Shown here in pieces: positions 26,702 through 34,793 of a DNA stretch of 64,000 bases. The DNA is taken from assembly GCF_007667275.1 (NCBI RefSeq), contig NZ_VDQT01000001.1:868001-932000 (forward strand). Direction: 5' to 3'. The notes beneath the pieces are model-generated. The model was not told the origin of the DNA and ran no database searches. It saw nothing but the letters and a program-made list of their open reading frames with translations. The DNA is from Stenotrophomonas rhizophila (GTDB lineage Bacteria > Pseudomonadota > Gammaproteobacteria > Xanthomonadales > Xanthomonadaceae). A program made the translations under genes and the position numbers. Within the stretch, counting starts at the first letter, position 1. Each line of letters starts with the position of its first letter.

Positions 26702-26728
26702 TAAAGTCGCGCGTGAAGACGCCGATAT
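26702..26728 (+). promoter_or_regulatory. FliA (sigma-28) type promoter
   Basis: TAAAGTCG (26702-26709), an 11-bp spacer and GCCGATAT (26721-26728). The FliA consensus is TAAAGTTT-N11-GCCGATAA, so 13 of 16 bases match with the exact spacing. It lies 36 bp upstream of the GGDEF gene start. Confidence 0.65.
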
Positions 26729-26764
26729 GGTTTCCGACCCTCTCGGATATCGAGCGTACGCACC

Positions 26765-28105
26765 ATGCCGGTACTGTTTCAGGGCGCTTTCGACAGCGAC
26801 CCCGGTGATGACCTCCCCCAGCGGATCCTGCTGGTGGAGAACTCGCGCACGTTCACCACGATGCTCAAGGAAGCCATCGAGCAGCGGCTGGAGTTGCCGG
26901 TGTCGGTGGCGACCTCGCTGGCCGAGGCCGGGCGGCTGCTGGATGAGGAAAAGGGCTGGTTCCTGGTGCTGACCGGGCTGGTGCTGGCCGATGGCGACCG
27001 CGACAACGTGGTGGAGTACTTCCTGTCGCGCGGACTGCGCACGGTCGTGGTCAGCGGCGTGTACGACGAGGACCTGCGCAAGCGGGTGCTGCAGCAGCAG
27101 ATCATCGATTACGTACTGAAGAACACCCCGGGCAGCATCGACTACCTGGTATGGCTGGTGCAGCGCCTGGAGCGAAACCGGCGTATCGCCGCGCTGGTGG
27201 TGGACGATTCGATGTCCGCACGCCTGTATGCCGCCTCGCTGCTGCGCATGTACGGCCATGAGGTGTACGAGGCCGCCGACGGCGCCGAAGGCCTGAAGGC
27301 GATCGAGGCGCATCCGGCGATCCGGCTGGCCGTGGTCGACCAGGAAATGCCGGGCATGGAAGGGGTGGAATTCACCCGCCGGCTGCGCACCCTGCGTTCG
27401 CGCGACAAGGTGGCGGTGATCGGGATCTCCGGCAACACCGACCCGTCGCTGATCCCGCGCTTCCTCAAGAACGGTGCCAACGACTTCCTGCGCAAGCCGT
27501 TTTCGCGCGAGGAGTTCTTCTGCCGGGTGTCGCAGAACGTTGACCAGCTCGAGCTGATCGGCACCCTGCAGGACCTGGCCACCCGCGATTTCCTGACCGG
27601 CCTGCCGAACCGCCGCTGCTTCCTCGAACAGAGCCAGCGCCAGCTGCCGCAGCTGCAGCTGAACGGCGAACAGGTCGCCGTGGCGATGATCGACATCGAC
27701 CACTTCAAGCACATCAACGACACCCACGGCCATGAAGCCGGCGATGACGCCCTGCGCGCGGTAGCCGCCGCCGTGGCCGACCACGCGCGCGAACAGGACC
27801 TGATCGCCCGCTTCGGTGGCGAGGAGTTCTGCCTGCTGGTACCGGGGCTGGAAGAAGACGAGGCGGTTGGCTACTTCGAAATCCTGCGCCAGCGAGTGGC
27901 CGCGCTGCAGGTCGAACTGGGCCACACCACCCTGCGCATGACGGTCAGCATCGGCCTGTGCTGCCTGCGCGCGCAGGGCGATTCCCTGCACGGGCTGATC
28001 TCCGAGGCCGACCGCCAGCTGTACCTGGCCAAGGCTGCCGGGCGCAACCGGGTATGCAGCACGGGCGTGGCCACCGCCGCGCGCGAACCCGCGCTGGTGC
28101 CTTGA
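26765..28105 (+). CDS. Tandem-receiver diguanylate cyclase (REC-REC-GGDEF)
   Basis: A 446-aa protein predicted to make c-di-GMP. The first receiver-like domain (about residues 18-130) has lost the phospho-acceptor region (FLVLTGLVLADG). The second (140-260) is intact, with DDS, the Asp in LAVVDQEMPGMEG and the Lys in FLRKPFS. The GGDEF domain follows, with an active GGEEF at 351-355 and an RxxD inhibitory site (REQD) five residues before it. A FliA-type promoter lies upstream, pointing to co-expression with late flagellar and chemotaxis genes. Confidence 0.93.
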   Translation: MPVLFQGAFDSDPGDDLPQRILLVENSRTFTTMLKEAIEQRLELPVSVATSLAEAGRLLDEEKGWFLVLTGLVLADGDRDNVVEYFLSRGLRTVVVSGVYDEDLRKRVLQQQIIDYVLKNTPGSIDYLVWLVQRLERNRRIAALVVDDSMSARLYAASLLRMYGHEVYEAADGAEGLKAIEAHPAIRLAVVDQEMPGMEGVEFTRRLRTLRSRDKVAVIGISGNTDPSLIPRFLKNGANDFLRKPFSREEFFCRVSQNVDQLELIGTLQDLATRDFLTGLPNRRCFLEQSQRQLPQLQLNGEQVAVAMIDIDHFKHINDTHGHEAGDDALRAVAAAVADHAREQDLIARFGGEEFCLLVPGLEEDEAVGYFEILRQRVAALQVELGHTTLRMTVSIGLCCLRAQGDSLHGLISEADRQLYLAKAAGRNRVCSTGVATAAREPALVP

Positions 28106-28143
28106 TCGAGATCAACGCAGGGTCGCCCTGTCCTGCCTAGAGT
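28102..28143 (+). promoter_or_regulatory. FNR/Anr-type box and -10 element, class II layout
   Basis: TTGATCGAGATCAA (28102-28115) is a perfect TTGAT-N4-ATCAA palindrome and overlaps the stop codon of the cyclase gene. A TAGAGT -10 lies at 28138-28143. A start near 28150 would put the box at -41.5, the classic activating position. It serves the bacteriohemerythrin gene at 28175. Confidence 0.6.
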
Positions 28144-28174
28144 CGTTCCCAGCGAACAGCACAGGGAACGCAGC

Positions 28175-28636
28175 ATGGCACTTCTGCTCTGGCAGGACGA
28201 CCTGAACATCGGCATCGAGGTGATCGACCACCAGCACATGCGGATCGTGGAGATGCTCAACCACCTGCACGTGGCGCAGACCAGCCTGCACAAGGTGGCC
28301 GTGGCCGAGGTGATCGACGAGCTGGTGGACTACACCATGTCACACTTCGCCTTCGAGGAAGAACTGATGGAGGAAGCCGGCTATCCGTTCTGCGCCGCGC
28401 ACAAACGCGTGCACGAGATCTTCGGCAAGCGCGTGGCCGAGTACCGGCTGCGCTTCCAGGCCGGCGAGGACGTCACCGACGAGCTGCGCACGATGCTCTC
28501 GCGCTGGCTGTTCAACCACATCCGCGGCGACGACAAGGCCTATGCCGGGTCGGTCAAGCAGCACCTGAACCAGTTCGCCCGCGACCACCAGCAGGGCAGC
28601 TGGCTGGGGCGCACGCTCAAGCGGATCTTCCGCTGA
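28175..28636 (+). CDS. Bacteriohemerythrin
   Basis: A 153-aa single-domain hemerythrin with a di-iron oxygen-binding site. The ligands can all be placed: His21 (IDHQH), His57 and Glu61 (HFAFEE), His76 and His80 (HKRVH), His115 and Asp120 (HIRGDD). In motile bacteria such proteins deliver or sense oxygen. It lies 69 bp after the cyclase gene behind an FNR-like promoter. Its 3' end overlaps the convergent MFS gene by 20 bp. Confidence 0.95.
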   Translation: MALLLWQDDLNIGIEVIDHQHMRIVEMLNHLHVAQTSLHKVAVAEVIDELVDYTMSHFAFEEELMEEAGYPFCAAHKRVHEIFGKRVAEYRLRFQAGEDVTDELRTMLSRWLFNHIRGDDKAYAGSVKQHLNQFARDHQQGSWLGRTLKRIFR

Positions 28637-29912
28637 CCCGCTGCGGGCGGCCCATGGCCAGCAGCGCCAGGATGGTCACTACCGCGGTCAGGCACAGGTA
28701 GTAGCCGACCGCGACCAGACCGAAGCGCCCGGCGAGCCACGTCGCCACATAGGGTGCCGGCGCGGCGCCGAGGATGCCGGCCAGGTTGAACGACAGCGAG
28801 GCGCCGGTGTAGCGCACCTGCACCGGGTAGATCTCGGCCAGGAAGGTGCCGCAGGGACCGTAGGTCAGCCCCATCAGGAACAGCCCCAACGCCAGGAACC
28901 CGACCACCAGCCACGGGTGGCCGGCCTGGAACAACGGTGCGAACAGCACGCCGAAGCCGAGGATCAGGCCGCTGGCCACGATCATCGTGCGCCGGGTGCC
29001 CCAGCGGTCGCCGTAGCGGGCCGATAGCGGGATGCCGGCGGCGAAGAACAGGATGCCGACCATCTGCAGCAGCAGAAACTGTTCGCGGCTGTAGCCCAGC
29101 ACGGTGGTGCCATGGCCCAGGGTGAACACCGTCATCAGGTAGAACAGCACGAAGGTGGCGAACGCGCCCAGCGTACCCAGCAGCAGCGTGCGCGGATGAT
29201 GCCGCAGCACCGTCCACATCGGCAGGCGCACGCGCTCGTTGCGCTCCAGCGCGGCCTTGAACTGCGGGGTCTCATGGATGTTCAGGCGCACCCACAGGCC
29301 CACCGCCACCAGCAGCGAACTGGCCAGGAACGGCATGCGCCAGCCCCACTGCAGGAAGTCCGCATCGCTCATGGCGCGGCCGAGCAGCAGGAAGATACCG
29401 GCCGACAGCAGGAAGCCCAGCGGCGCGCCGAGCTGCGGGAACATGCCGTACCACGCGCGCTTGCCCGGCGGTGCGTTCTCGGTGGCCAGCAGCACCGCCC
29501 CACCCCATTCGCCGCCCAGCCCCAGGCCCTGGCCGAACCTGCACAACGCCAGCAGCGCCGGGGCCAGCAGGCCGATGCTGGCATGCGTGGGCAGCAGCCC
29601 GATCGCCACGGTGGAGATGCCCATGGTCAGCAGTGCCGCGACCAGGGTGGCCTTGCGCCCGATCCGGTCGCCATAGTGGCCGAACACCGCCGAGCCCACC
29701 GGCCGCGCGATGAAGGCCACGGCGAAGGTCGCCAGCGACTGCAGCAGCGCGGCGCCCTCGCTGCTGTCGGGAAAGAACAGGTGCGGAAACACCAGCACCG
29801 CCGCCGTGGCGTAGATGTAGAAGTCGAAGAACTCGATGGTGGTCCCGATCAGGCTGGCCAGCAGCACACGGCGGGGCGAATTGACGGCAGGGACAGCGGC
29901 GGGAGTCGACAT
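28617..29912 (-). CDS. MFS transporter, metabolite:H+ symporter (MHS) type
   Basis: A 431-aa major facilitator protein with about 12 membrane segments. [10 protein letters not shown] between segments 2 and 3 and [23 protein letters not shown] in segments 4-5 are typical of the MHS branch (ShiA/ProP/KgtP-like). The substrate cannot be told from sequence; the family moves organic acids, shikimate, proline or betaine. Confidence 0.88.
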   Translation of the reverse strand: MSTPAAVPAVNSPRRVLLASLIGTTIEFFDFYIYATAAVLVFPHLFFPDSSEGAALLQSLATFAVAFIARPVGSAVFGHYGDRIGRKATLVAALLTMGISTVAIGLLPTHASIGLLAPALLALCRFGQGLGLGGEWGGAVLLATENAPPGKRAWYGMFPQLGAPLGFLLSAGIFLLLGRAMSDADFLQWGWRMPFLASSLLVAVGLWVRLNIHETPQFKAALERNERVRLPMWTVLRHHPRTLLLGTLGAFATFVLFYLMTVFTLGHGTTVLGYSREQFLLLQMVGILFFAAGIPLSARYGDRWGTRRTMIVASGLILGFGVLFAPLFQAGHPWLVVGFLALGLFLMGLTYGPCGTFLAEIYPVQVRYTGASLSFNLAGILGAAPAPYVATWLAGRFGLVAVGYYLCLTAVVTILALLAMGRPQRVSGRSA

Positions 29913-30047
29913 CGTTCACGTGCGGGAAGAACAGCTGACCGATTCTGCCATGGGGGCGGCGCTGCCCGGCGGTATGGTTGCAGCAGCAACGGATGCGCGA
30001 CCGGCGGGTACAATGGTCGGTCACGTCCCGCCTGCGTACCCGATTGC

Positions 30048-30926
30048 ATGGAAATCGTCGTCAAAGAAGAACTCAAGGCCTACATCGACCCGCTGACCGC
30101 CGACGAGCACGAGGCGCTGGAGCGCAGCATCCTGGCCGAGGGCTGCCGCGATGCGCTGGTGTTGTGGAACGACGTGCTGGTGGACGGCCACAACCGCTAT
30201 GGCATCTGCCAGAAGCACGGCCTGCCGTTCCAGACGGTGCAGAACACCCGCTTCCAGTCGATGGACGACGTGCACCTTTGGATGATCGAACAGCACCTGG
30301 GCCGGCGCAGCGTGTCCGACTTCCAGCGCGGTGTGCTGGCGCTGCGCAAGCGCGACATCCTGGCCGAGCGCCACCGCATCGAGCAGGCCCAGCTGCAGCG
30401 CGAAAGCGACGGCGAGATCGCCGACGCCACGCCCGAGGGGGATGAGGACAGCCCGCCGTGGGCGCCGGCACCGAAGGTCAGCCGTGCCGAGATGGCGCGT
30501 GAAGCGCGGCTCAGCAGCAACCAGGTGACGATGATCGAACGCATCCACAAGCGGGCCGCGCCGGAACTGGTGGAGGCGGTAAGGAGCGGGGTGATCTCGA
30601 TCAGTGCGGCGGCGGCGGTGGCCGACCTGCCGGAAGAGGAACAACGCGCGGCTGCGGTGGCGGGCAAGGATGAGCTGAAGCAGGCCGCCAAGCGTGTGCG
30701 CGATGCCCGGCGCAAGCCGCGCAAACCGGCGCAGGAGGTGCTGCACGACGCCGATACCGGGCTGGAGGTCCACCCCAGCCGCGAAGCGGAGATCGCCGAG
30801 GCGCTCGACGCGCTGGGCGAAGGCCCGGCCGAACTGCGCCAGCGGGTGGTGGCGCTGACGCTGGAAAACGACGCACTGCGCGGCCAGTTGGCGGCACTTC
30901 GCCGGCAGGTCAGCGAATCGCCCTGA
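30048..30926 (+). CDS. ParB/sulfiredoxin-fold DNA-binding protein, stand-alone
   Basis: 292 aa. The N-terminal ParB-like domain has LERSILAEGCRDALVLW and VDGHNRYGIC. A KorB/ParB-like helix-turn-helix region follows (SRAEMAREARLSSNQVTMIERI, then VEAVRSGVISISAAAAVADLP), and the C-terminus is coiled-coil-like (ELRQRVVALTLENDALRGQLAALR). No parA or parS was recognised next to it. Similar chromosomal genes are often called plasmid partition-related. Target unknown. Confidence 0.8.
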   Translation: MEIVVKEELKAYIDPLTADEHEALERSILAEGCRDALVLWNDVLVDGHNRYGICQKHGLPFQTVQNTRFQSMDDVHLWMIEQHLGRRSVSDFQRGVLALRKRDILAERHRIEQAQLQRESDGEIADATPEGDEDSPPWAPAPKVSRAEMAREARLSSNQVTMIERIHKRAAPELVEAVRSGVISISAAAAVADLPEEEQRAAAVAGKDELKQAAKRVRDARRKPRKPAQEVLHDADTGLEVHPSREAEIAEALDALGEGPAELRQRVVALTLENDALRGQLAALRRQVSESP

Positions 30927-30929
30927 TCC

Positions 30930-31075
30930 GCGTAGCCGGCCAACGGCCGGGGTGCGCGTCATCGCCTGCGCGCTGCCGCCCCACGATTTGCTTTGCAAAC
31001 CGCGGGCTTCGCAATTTTGCACCCAAACCCCCGCCGCTTCGCGGCTGCCCCCTGACTCAGGGGGCCTCAAGCACC
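30930..31075. other. Structured intergenic sequence before the DUF445 gene
   Basis: No gene seen. It holds a GTAG-headed half repeat near 30934, then short palindromes (GCCGCTTCGCGGC near 31034 and CCCCCTGACTCAGGGGG near 31046). The second could end transcription from the ParB-like gene, but no T-run follows. Confidence 0.4.
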
Positions 31076-31108
31076 CAGTGTTCGCATCCAGACGGATAGA
31101 CTGCCGGG

Positions 31109-32401
31109 ATGAACAGCACGCCATCGGTTGACCCCCGCCGCGCCCAGCTGCGCCGCCTCAAAGCCATTGCCCTGGCCATGCTGCTGGCCATGCTGGTCGG
31201 CTTCGTGGTCAGCCACCTCAACGGCGAACGCGGCATCTGGGCCTGGGTGTCCGCGTTCTGCGAAGCCGCGGCGGTGGGTGCACTGGCTGACTGGTTCGCG
31301 GTGGTCGCGCTGTTCCGGCGCCCGCTGGGGCTGCCGATTCCGCATACCGCGATCATCCCGCACAGCAAGGAACGCATCGCCGACAGCCTGGCCGTGTTCG
31401 TGCGCGACCAGTTCCTGGAGCCGCAGGCGTTGCTTGCGCGGTTGCAGGTCTTCGATCCGGCCAGCCGGCTCGGCAGCTGGCTGGCCGACCCGGAACGCTC
31501 GAAGATGCTCGCCGACATGGCCCGCGGCTGGGCCCTGCAGGCGCTGGATTTCCTCGACGAGGCCGCCGTCCGGCGCAGCATCCAGGGTTTCGTGGTCGAA
31601 CAGCTGCGGCAGTGGAATGCGGCCGCCACCGCCGGCGAGCTGCTGGGCCTGCTCACCGCCGACAACCGCCACCAGCGGGTGCTCGACGAAGGCCTGACCC
31701 GGATCAGCCAGTGGATGGATAACGAGGCCGTGCGACAGCGCGCGTCCGAGCTGATCGTGCGCTACATCCAGCGCGAATGGCCGAAGCTGGCCAGCACGGT
31801 GAACTGGGTCAAGCCGATCGACGAGATCGGCGACAGCCTGGCCGAGCGCATGGCGCATGCGGTGCTGGCCGAACTGCAGCAGATCCTGGCCGAACCGGAG
31901 CACCCGCTGCGCAGGGATTACGAGGTGTGGCTGGCCGACTACATCCAGCGCCTGCGCCATGATCCGGCGCTGGCCGAAAAGGTCGAGCAGCTCAAGCAGC
32001 ACGTGATCGACCACCCGGCCGTGCAGGAGTATGTGCAGGGGCTGTGGGCGCGCATCCATGCCAGCCTGCGCGCCGACCTGTCCAGCGCCGACTCGGCACT
32101 GGGCGGCCACCTGCAGCGCAGCCTGGGCAAGGTCGGCCGCGCGCTGCAGGACGACCCCTCGTTGCGCGAGGCTTTGAACCAGCACCTGATGGACGGCGCC
32201 GAGCGCCTGACCAGCCGCCTGCGCGAGGGCGTGACCACCCACATCGCGCAGACTGTGAAGGGCTGGGACGAACGCCACCTGGTGGAGCAGCTGGAGCTGA
32301 GCGTCGGCCGCGACCTGCAGTTCATCCGTTTCAACGGGACCCTGGTGGGCGGTCTGATCGGGTTGCTGCTGCACGCGCTGACGGTGTGGATGCAGTGGTA
32401 G
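31109..32401 (+). CDS. DUF445-domain membrane protein
   Basis: A 430-aa YjiN-like protein with two membrane segments at the N-terminus (AIALAMLLAMLVGFVVSHL and a second near residue 50) and one at the C-terminus (GTLVGGLIGLLLHALTVWM). The DUF445 signature ALADWFAVVALFRRPLGLPIPHTAIIP-type region is clear: GALADWFAVVALFRRP and HTAIIPHSKERIAD. The long middle part is helical. No function is established for the family. Confidence 0.88.
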   Translation: MNSTPSVDPRRAQLRRLKAIALAMLLAMLVGFVVSHLNGERGIWAWVSAFCEAAAVGALADWFAVVALFRRPLGLPIPHTAIIPHSKERIADSLAVFVRDQFLEPQALLARLQVFDPASRLGSWLADPERSKMLADMARGWALQALDFLDEAAVRRSIQGFVVEQLRQWNAAATAGELLGLLTADNRHQRVLDEGLTRISQWMDNEAVRQRASELIVRYIQREWPKLASTVNWVKPIDEIGDSLAERMAHAVLAELQQILAEPEHPLRRDYEVWLADYIQRLRHDPALAEKVEQLKQHVIDHPAVQEYVQGLWARIHASLRADLSSADSALGGHLQRSLGKVGRALQDDPSLREALNQHLMDGAERLTSRLREGVTTHIAQTVKGWDERHLVEQLELSVGRDLQFIRFNGTLVGGLIGLLLHALTVWMQW

Positions 32402-32404
32402 TTC

Positions 32405-32429
32405 GTCACGACCAACGGTCGTGACCTAC
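32405..32429 (-). repeat. GTAG-headed palindromic repeat
   Basis: Minus-strand copy, core CACGACCAACGGTCGTG, ending CTAC, directly after the DUF445 gene. Confidence 0.8.
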
Positions 32430-32556
32430 CGGTATCGGCATCCCATCCGCCCGGTCACGACCGGGCGGATGGTTGACAGTTTGCCCGGGTGAAACTGCGA
32501 TGTGGTTCGCGTATTCTGCCGCGCATTCAGGGCTGGAGTGGCCCGCGGGGGGAACC

Positions 32557-32955
32557 ATGCGAAGGACGATCGTGACGTTGGCGCTGTGCGCGCTGGCCTG
32601 CAATGCCCATGCCGGGCGCGTGTACAAGTGCGCGGTGGGCGGCCAGACCGCCTACCAGACCGTGCCCTGCGCGCCCGAACACGACACCGGGGTGACCCGG
32701 CCGATCACCCGGGACCCGAACCTGAGCTGGGAAGAGCGCACCCGCGCCCAGCGCGAGCTTTACGATGCCCGCCGCCGCATGCAGGCCGACGCCGGCCGTG
32801 GCCAGCCGCCGGTGCGCGGCACAGTGATCGACGGCGCCGCCGATCCGGAACAGTGCCAGGAACTGCGCTCACGACGGGACTTCAGCGAGGCGTTCGGCCG
32901 CGCGCCCCCCGAGCACATCAACGACCAGATCGCCAAGGCCTGTTCTTCGCGCTGA
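32557..32955 (+). CDS. DUF4124-domain exported protein
   Basis: 132 aa from the ATG at 32557, which has a GGGGGGA ribosome site. Signal peptide MRRTIVTLALCALACNAHA is followed by RVYKCAVGGQTAYQTVPC, the DUF4124 motif with its cysteine pair, and a charged C-terminal half with another Cys pair. Common and uncharacterised in Xanthomonadaceae. Confidence 0.8.
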   Translation: MRRTIVTLALCALACNAHAGRVYKCAVGGQTAYQTVPCAPEHDTGVTRPITRDPNLSWEERTRAQRELYDARRRMQADAGRGQPPVRGTVIDGAADPEQCQELRSRRDFSEAFGRAPPEHINDQIAKACSSR

Positions 32956-32962
32956 ACTCCAT

Positions 32963-34198
32963 CTACCCCGCCACCGCCCGCACCGCTTCCACCAGCGCCT
33001 GCATCTGCGCCGGGGTGCTGAAGATGCCCGGGGTGGCGCGGATGCAGGCGCCGGAGGCCAGGCCGTCGCGGGCCAGCACGAACACGCGCGACTGCCGCAG
33101 CATGCGCTCGGCGGTGGCGGTGTTGGCCGCCATGCCGTGCTGGCCGCGCAGGCGGAATGCGGCGATGGCGCTGGACAGGCGCGGGTCGGATGAGGCCAGC
33201 AGCTGCACGCGTGGGTCGTCGCGCAGCGCATCCAGCCACTGGTTGCGCAGGCGCAACAGGCGCGCACGCTTGTTGGCCACGCCGATCCGCTCGTGCAATT
33301 CCAGCGCGAGCGGCAACGCCAGGAACGTCGCGAAATTGACCGTGCCGGTATGCACGCGCGAATCGATGACGTCGGTGTCGGCCTCGCCCATGTAGGGATC
33401 GATGTCGTGCAGCCGACCTTGGCGGATGTAGACCGCCCCGGCCCCCACCGGCGCGCCGATCCATTTGTGCAGGTTGATGCCGATGAAGTCCACGTCCAGT
33501 TCGCGCAACGGGGTATCGACCTGGCCGATGCCATGCGCGGCATCCAGCACCACATCCGCGCCGGCGGCACGGGCCAACGCGCTGATCTCGGCCACCGGTA
33601 ACAGCAGGCCGTGACGATGGCTGACCTGGGTGAGCAGCAGCACGCGCGTGCGCGGGTAACGCGCCAGCGCCTGCCGGTAAGCGTCGACAATGGCGTCGTG
33701 ATCGAAGGGCTCGGGCAGTGCGATGCTCCGGGCCTGCACCCCCCGCCGTTCCTGCAGCCAGTGCATCGCCGCGATGACGCTGTCATGGTCGGTGTCCGCA
33801 TACAGCACCGTGTCGCCCGGCGACAGGCCGCGGTAGCCCCCGATCAGTATCTGCATCGCCTCGGTCGCGCCCCGCGTCAACGCGATCTCGTTGCTGTCCA
33901 CGCCGAGCGCCTCGGCCAGTCGTGCCCGCGCCTGTTCAAACAGCGGAGGGAACGCGCGCCGGCCGAACCAGGCATTGTCGCGGTTCGCCAGCGCGGCGGC
34001 CTGCTGGAAGGCCTGCAACACCGGACGTGCCATCGAACCCCAGTAGCCATTGTCGAGCATGACCACCTCGTCGGTGAGGTCGTACTGCGCGGCGACCTGC
34101 GCCCACCAGTGCTCGTCGGCTGCCAGTTCGGCCGGGCTGCGCCCACCGGGATCGGGAAGCCTCACGTTGGCGAGGCCGGATGCATCGTGGTTGTCCAT
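32963..34198 (-). CDS. Class V aminotransferase-fold PLP enzyme
   Basis: 411 aa from the ATG at 34198. The fold-type I class V pattern is clear: TRGATEAMQILIGGY binds the cofactor phosphate, DVVLDAAHGIGQVD holds the ring Asp and HGIGQ segment, and GINLHKWIGAPVGAG contains the Schiff-base Lys. It resembles isopenicillin-N-epimerase/cysteine desulfurase-like proteins; the substrate is not predictable. It runs convergent with the DUF4124 gene and divergent from the Fur-boxed operon. Confidence 0.82.
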   Translation of the reverse strand: MDNHDASGLANVRLPDPGGRSPAELAADEHWWAQVAAQYDLTDEVVMLDNGYWGSMARPVLQAFQQAAALANRDNAWFGRRAFPPLFEQARARLAEALGVDSNEIALTRGATEAMQILIGGYRGLSPGDTVLYADTDHDSVIAAMHWLQERRGVQARSIALPEPFDHDAIVDAYRQALARYPRTRVLLLTQVSHRHGLLLPVAEISALARAAGADVVLDAAHGIGQVDTPLRELDVDFIGINLHKWIGAPVGAGAVYIRQGRLHDIDPYMGEADTDVIDSRVHTGTVNFATFLALPLALELHERIGVANKRARLLRLRNQWLDALRDDPRVQLLASSDPRLSSAIAAFRLRGQHGMAANTATAERMLRQSRVFVLARDGLASGACIRATPGIFSTPAQMQALVEAVRAVAG

Positions 34199-34266
34199 GC
34201 GCCGAGTATTGCAGCCACCGTGGCAAGACCCGGTAACGCTGCGCCTCCTGATCTTGCCGCAGCCAA

Positions 34267-34281
34267 TGATAATGACTATCA
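34267..34281. promoter_or_regulatory. Fur box
   Basis: TGATAATGACTATCA fits the 7-1-7 Fur consensus (TGATAAT-G-ATTATCA) with one change. It lies between the divergent PLP-enzyme gene (69 bp away) and the DUF3649-PepSY-DUF3325 genes (about 190 bp away). The iron-related trio is the likely target. Confidence 0.7.
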
Positions 34282-34469
34282 TTCCCGCATTGAATGTCCT
34301 CCTGGTGCGTTCGGAGCGCCTGATGGCAGCGCCGAAGCGCGCGCCGGGTTGGCCATGATCTCCAGGGATACCCCGCCCCGTGCGGCGGCTTGGCCAAGGA
34401 TGGCCACCCTCTCCTGTCACCGGCTGCGGCCGGTGATGTCCGTTGTTCGATCCGACATTGCAGGTTTTC

Positions 34470-34793
34470 GTGGACAGCACGCCAATTGGCAGCGGCTCCG
34501 CCCGCTTCGGTGGATTCCTCTCCCGCCCCTGGCTGGGCGTCCTGTCGCGCTCGCTGGCCGCCATCGTCGGTGGCTACGCACTGGCCGCGACCTGCGCGAT
34601 GTTCTTCGCCGTGGCGCTGCCGATCGCACGCGCGCAGGCCGTGCTGACCGGCATGCTGGTGGCGATCGTGCTGTGCGCGTGCGCCGCCCTGTGGGCGTTC
34701 GCCACCCGCTCTGCCCTGCGTGCATGGATCGGCATCGGCGTGCCCACCGCGCTGCTCTGGCTGGGCACGCTGGCCATGGGAGCACGCGCATGA
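34470..34793 (+). CDS. DUF3649 small membrane protein
   Basis: 107 aa from a GTG at 34470 (weak GCAGG site); a TTG at 34443 would add nine residues. Three membrane segments are visible (AAIVGGYALAATCAMFFAVAL, TGMLVAIVLCACAALWAF, GIGVPTALLWLGTLAM). DUF3649 proteins are found beside PepSY and DUF3325 genes in iron-uptake loci. It overlaps the next gene by 4 bp. Confidence 0.75.
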   Translation: MDSTPIGSGSARFGGFLSRPWLGVLSRSLAAIVGGYALAATCAMFFAVALPIARAQAVLTGMLVAIVLCACAALWAFATRSALRAWIGIGVPTALLWLGTLAMGARA

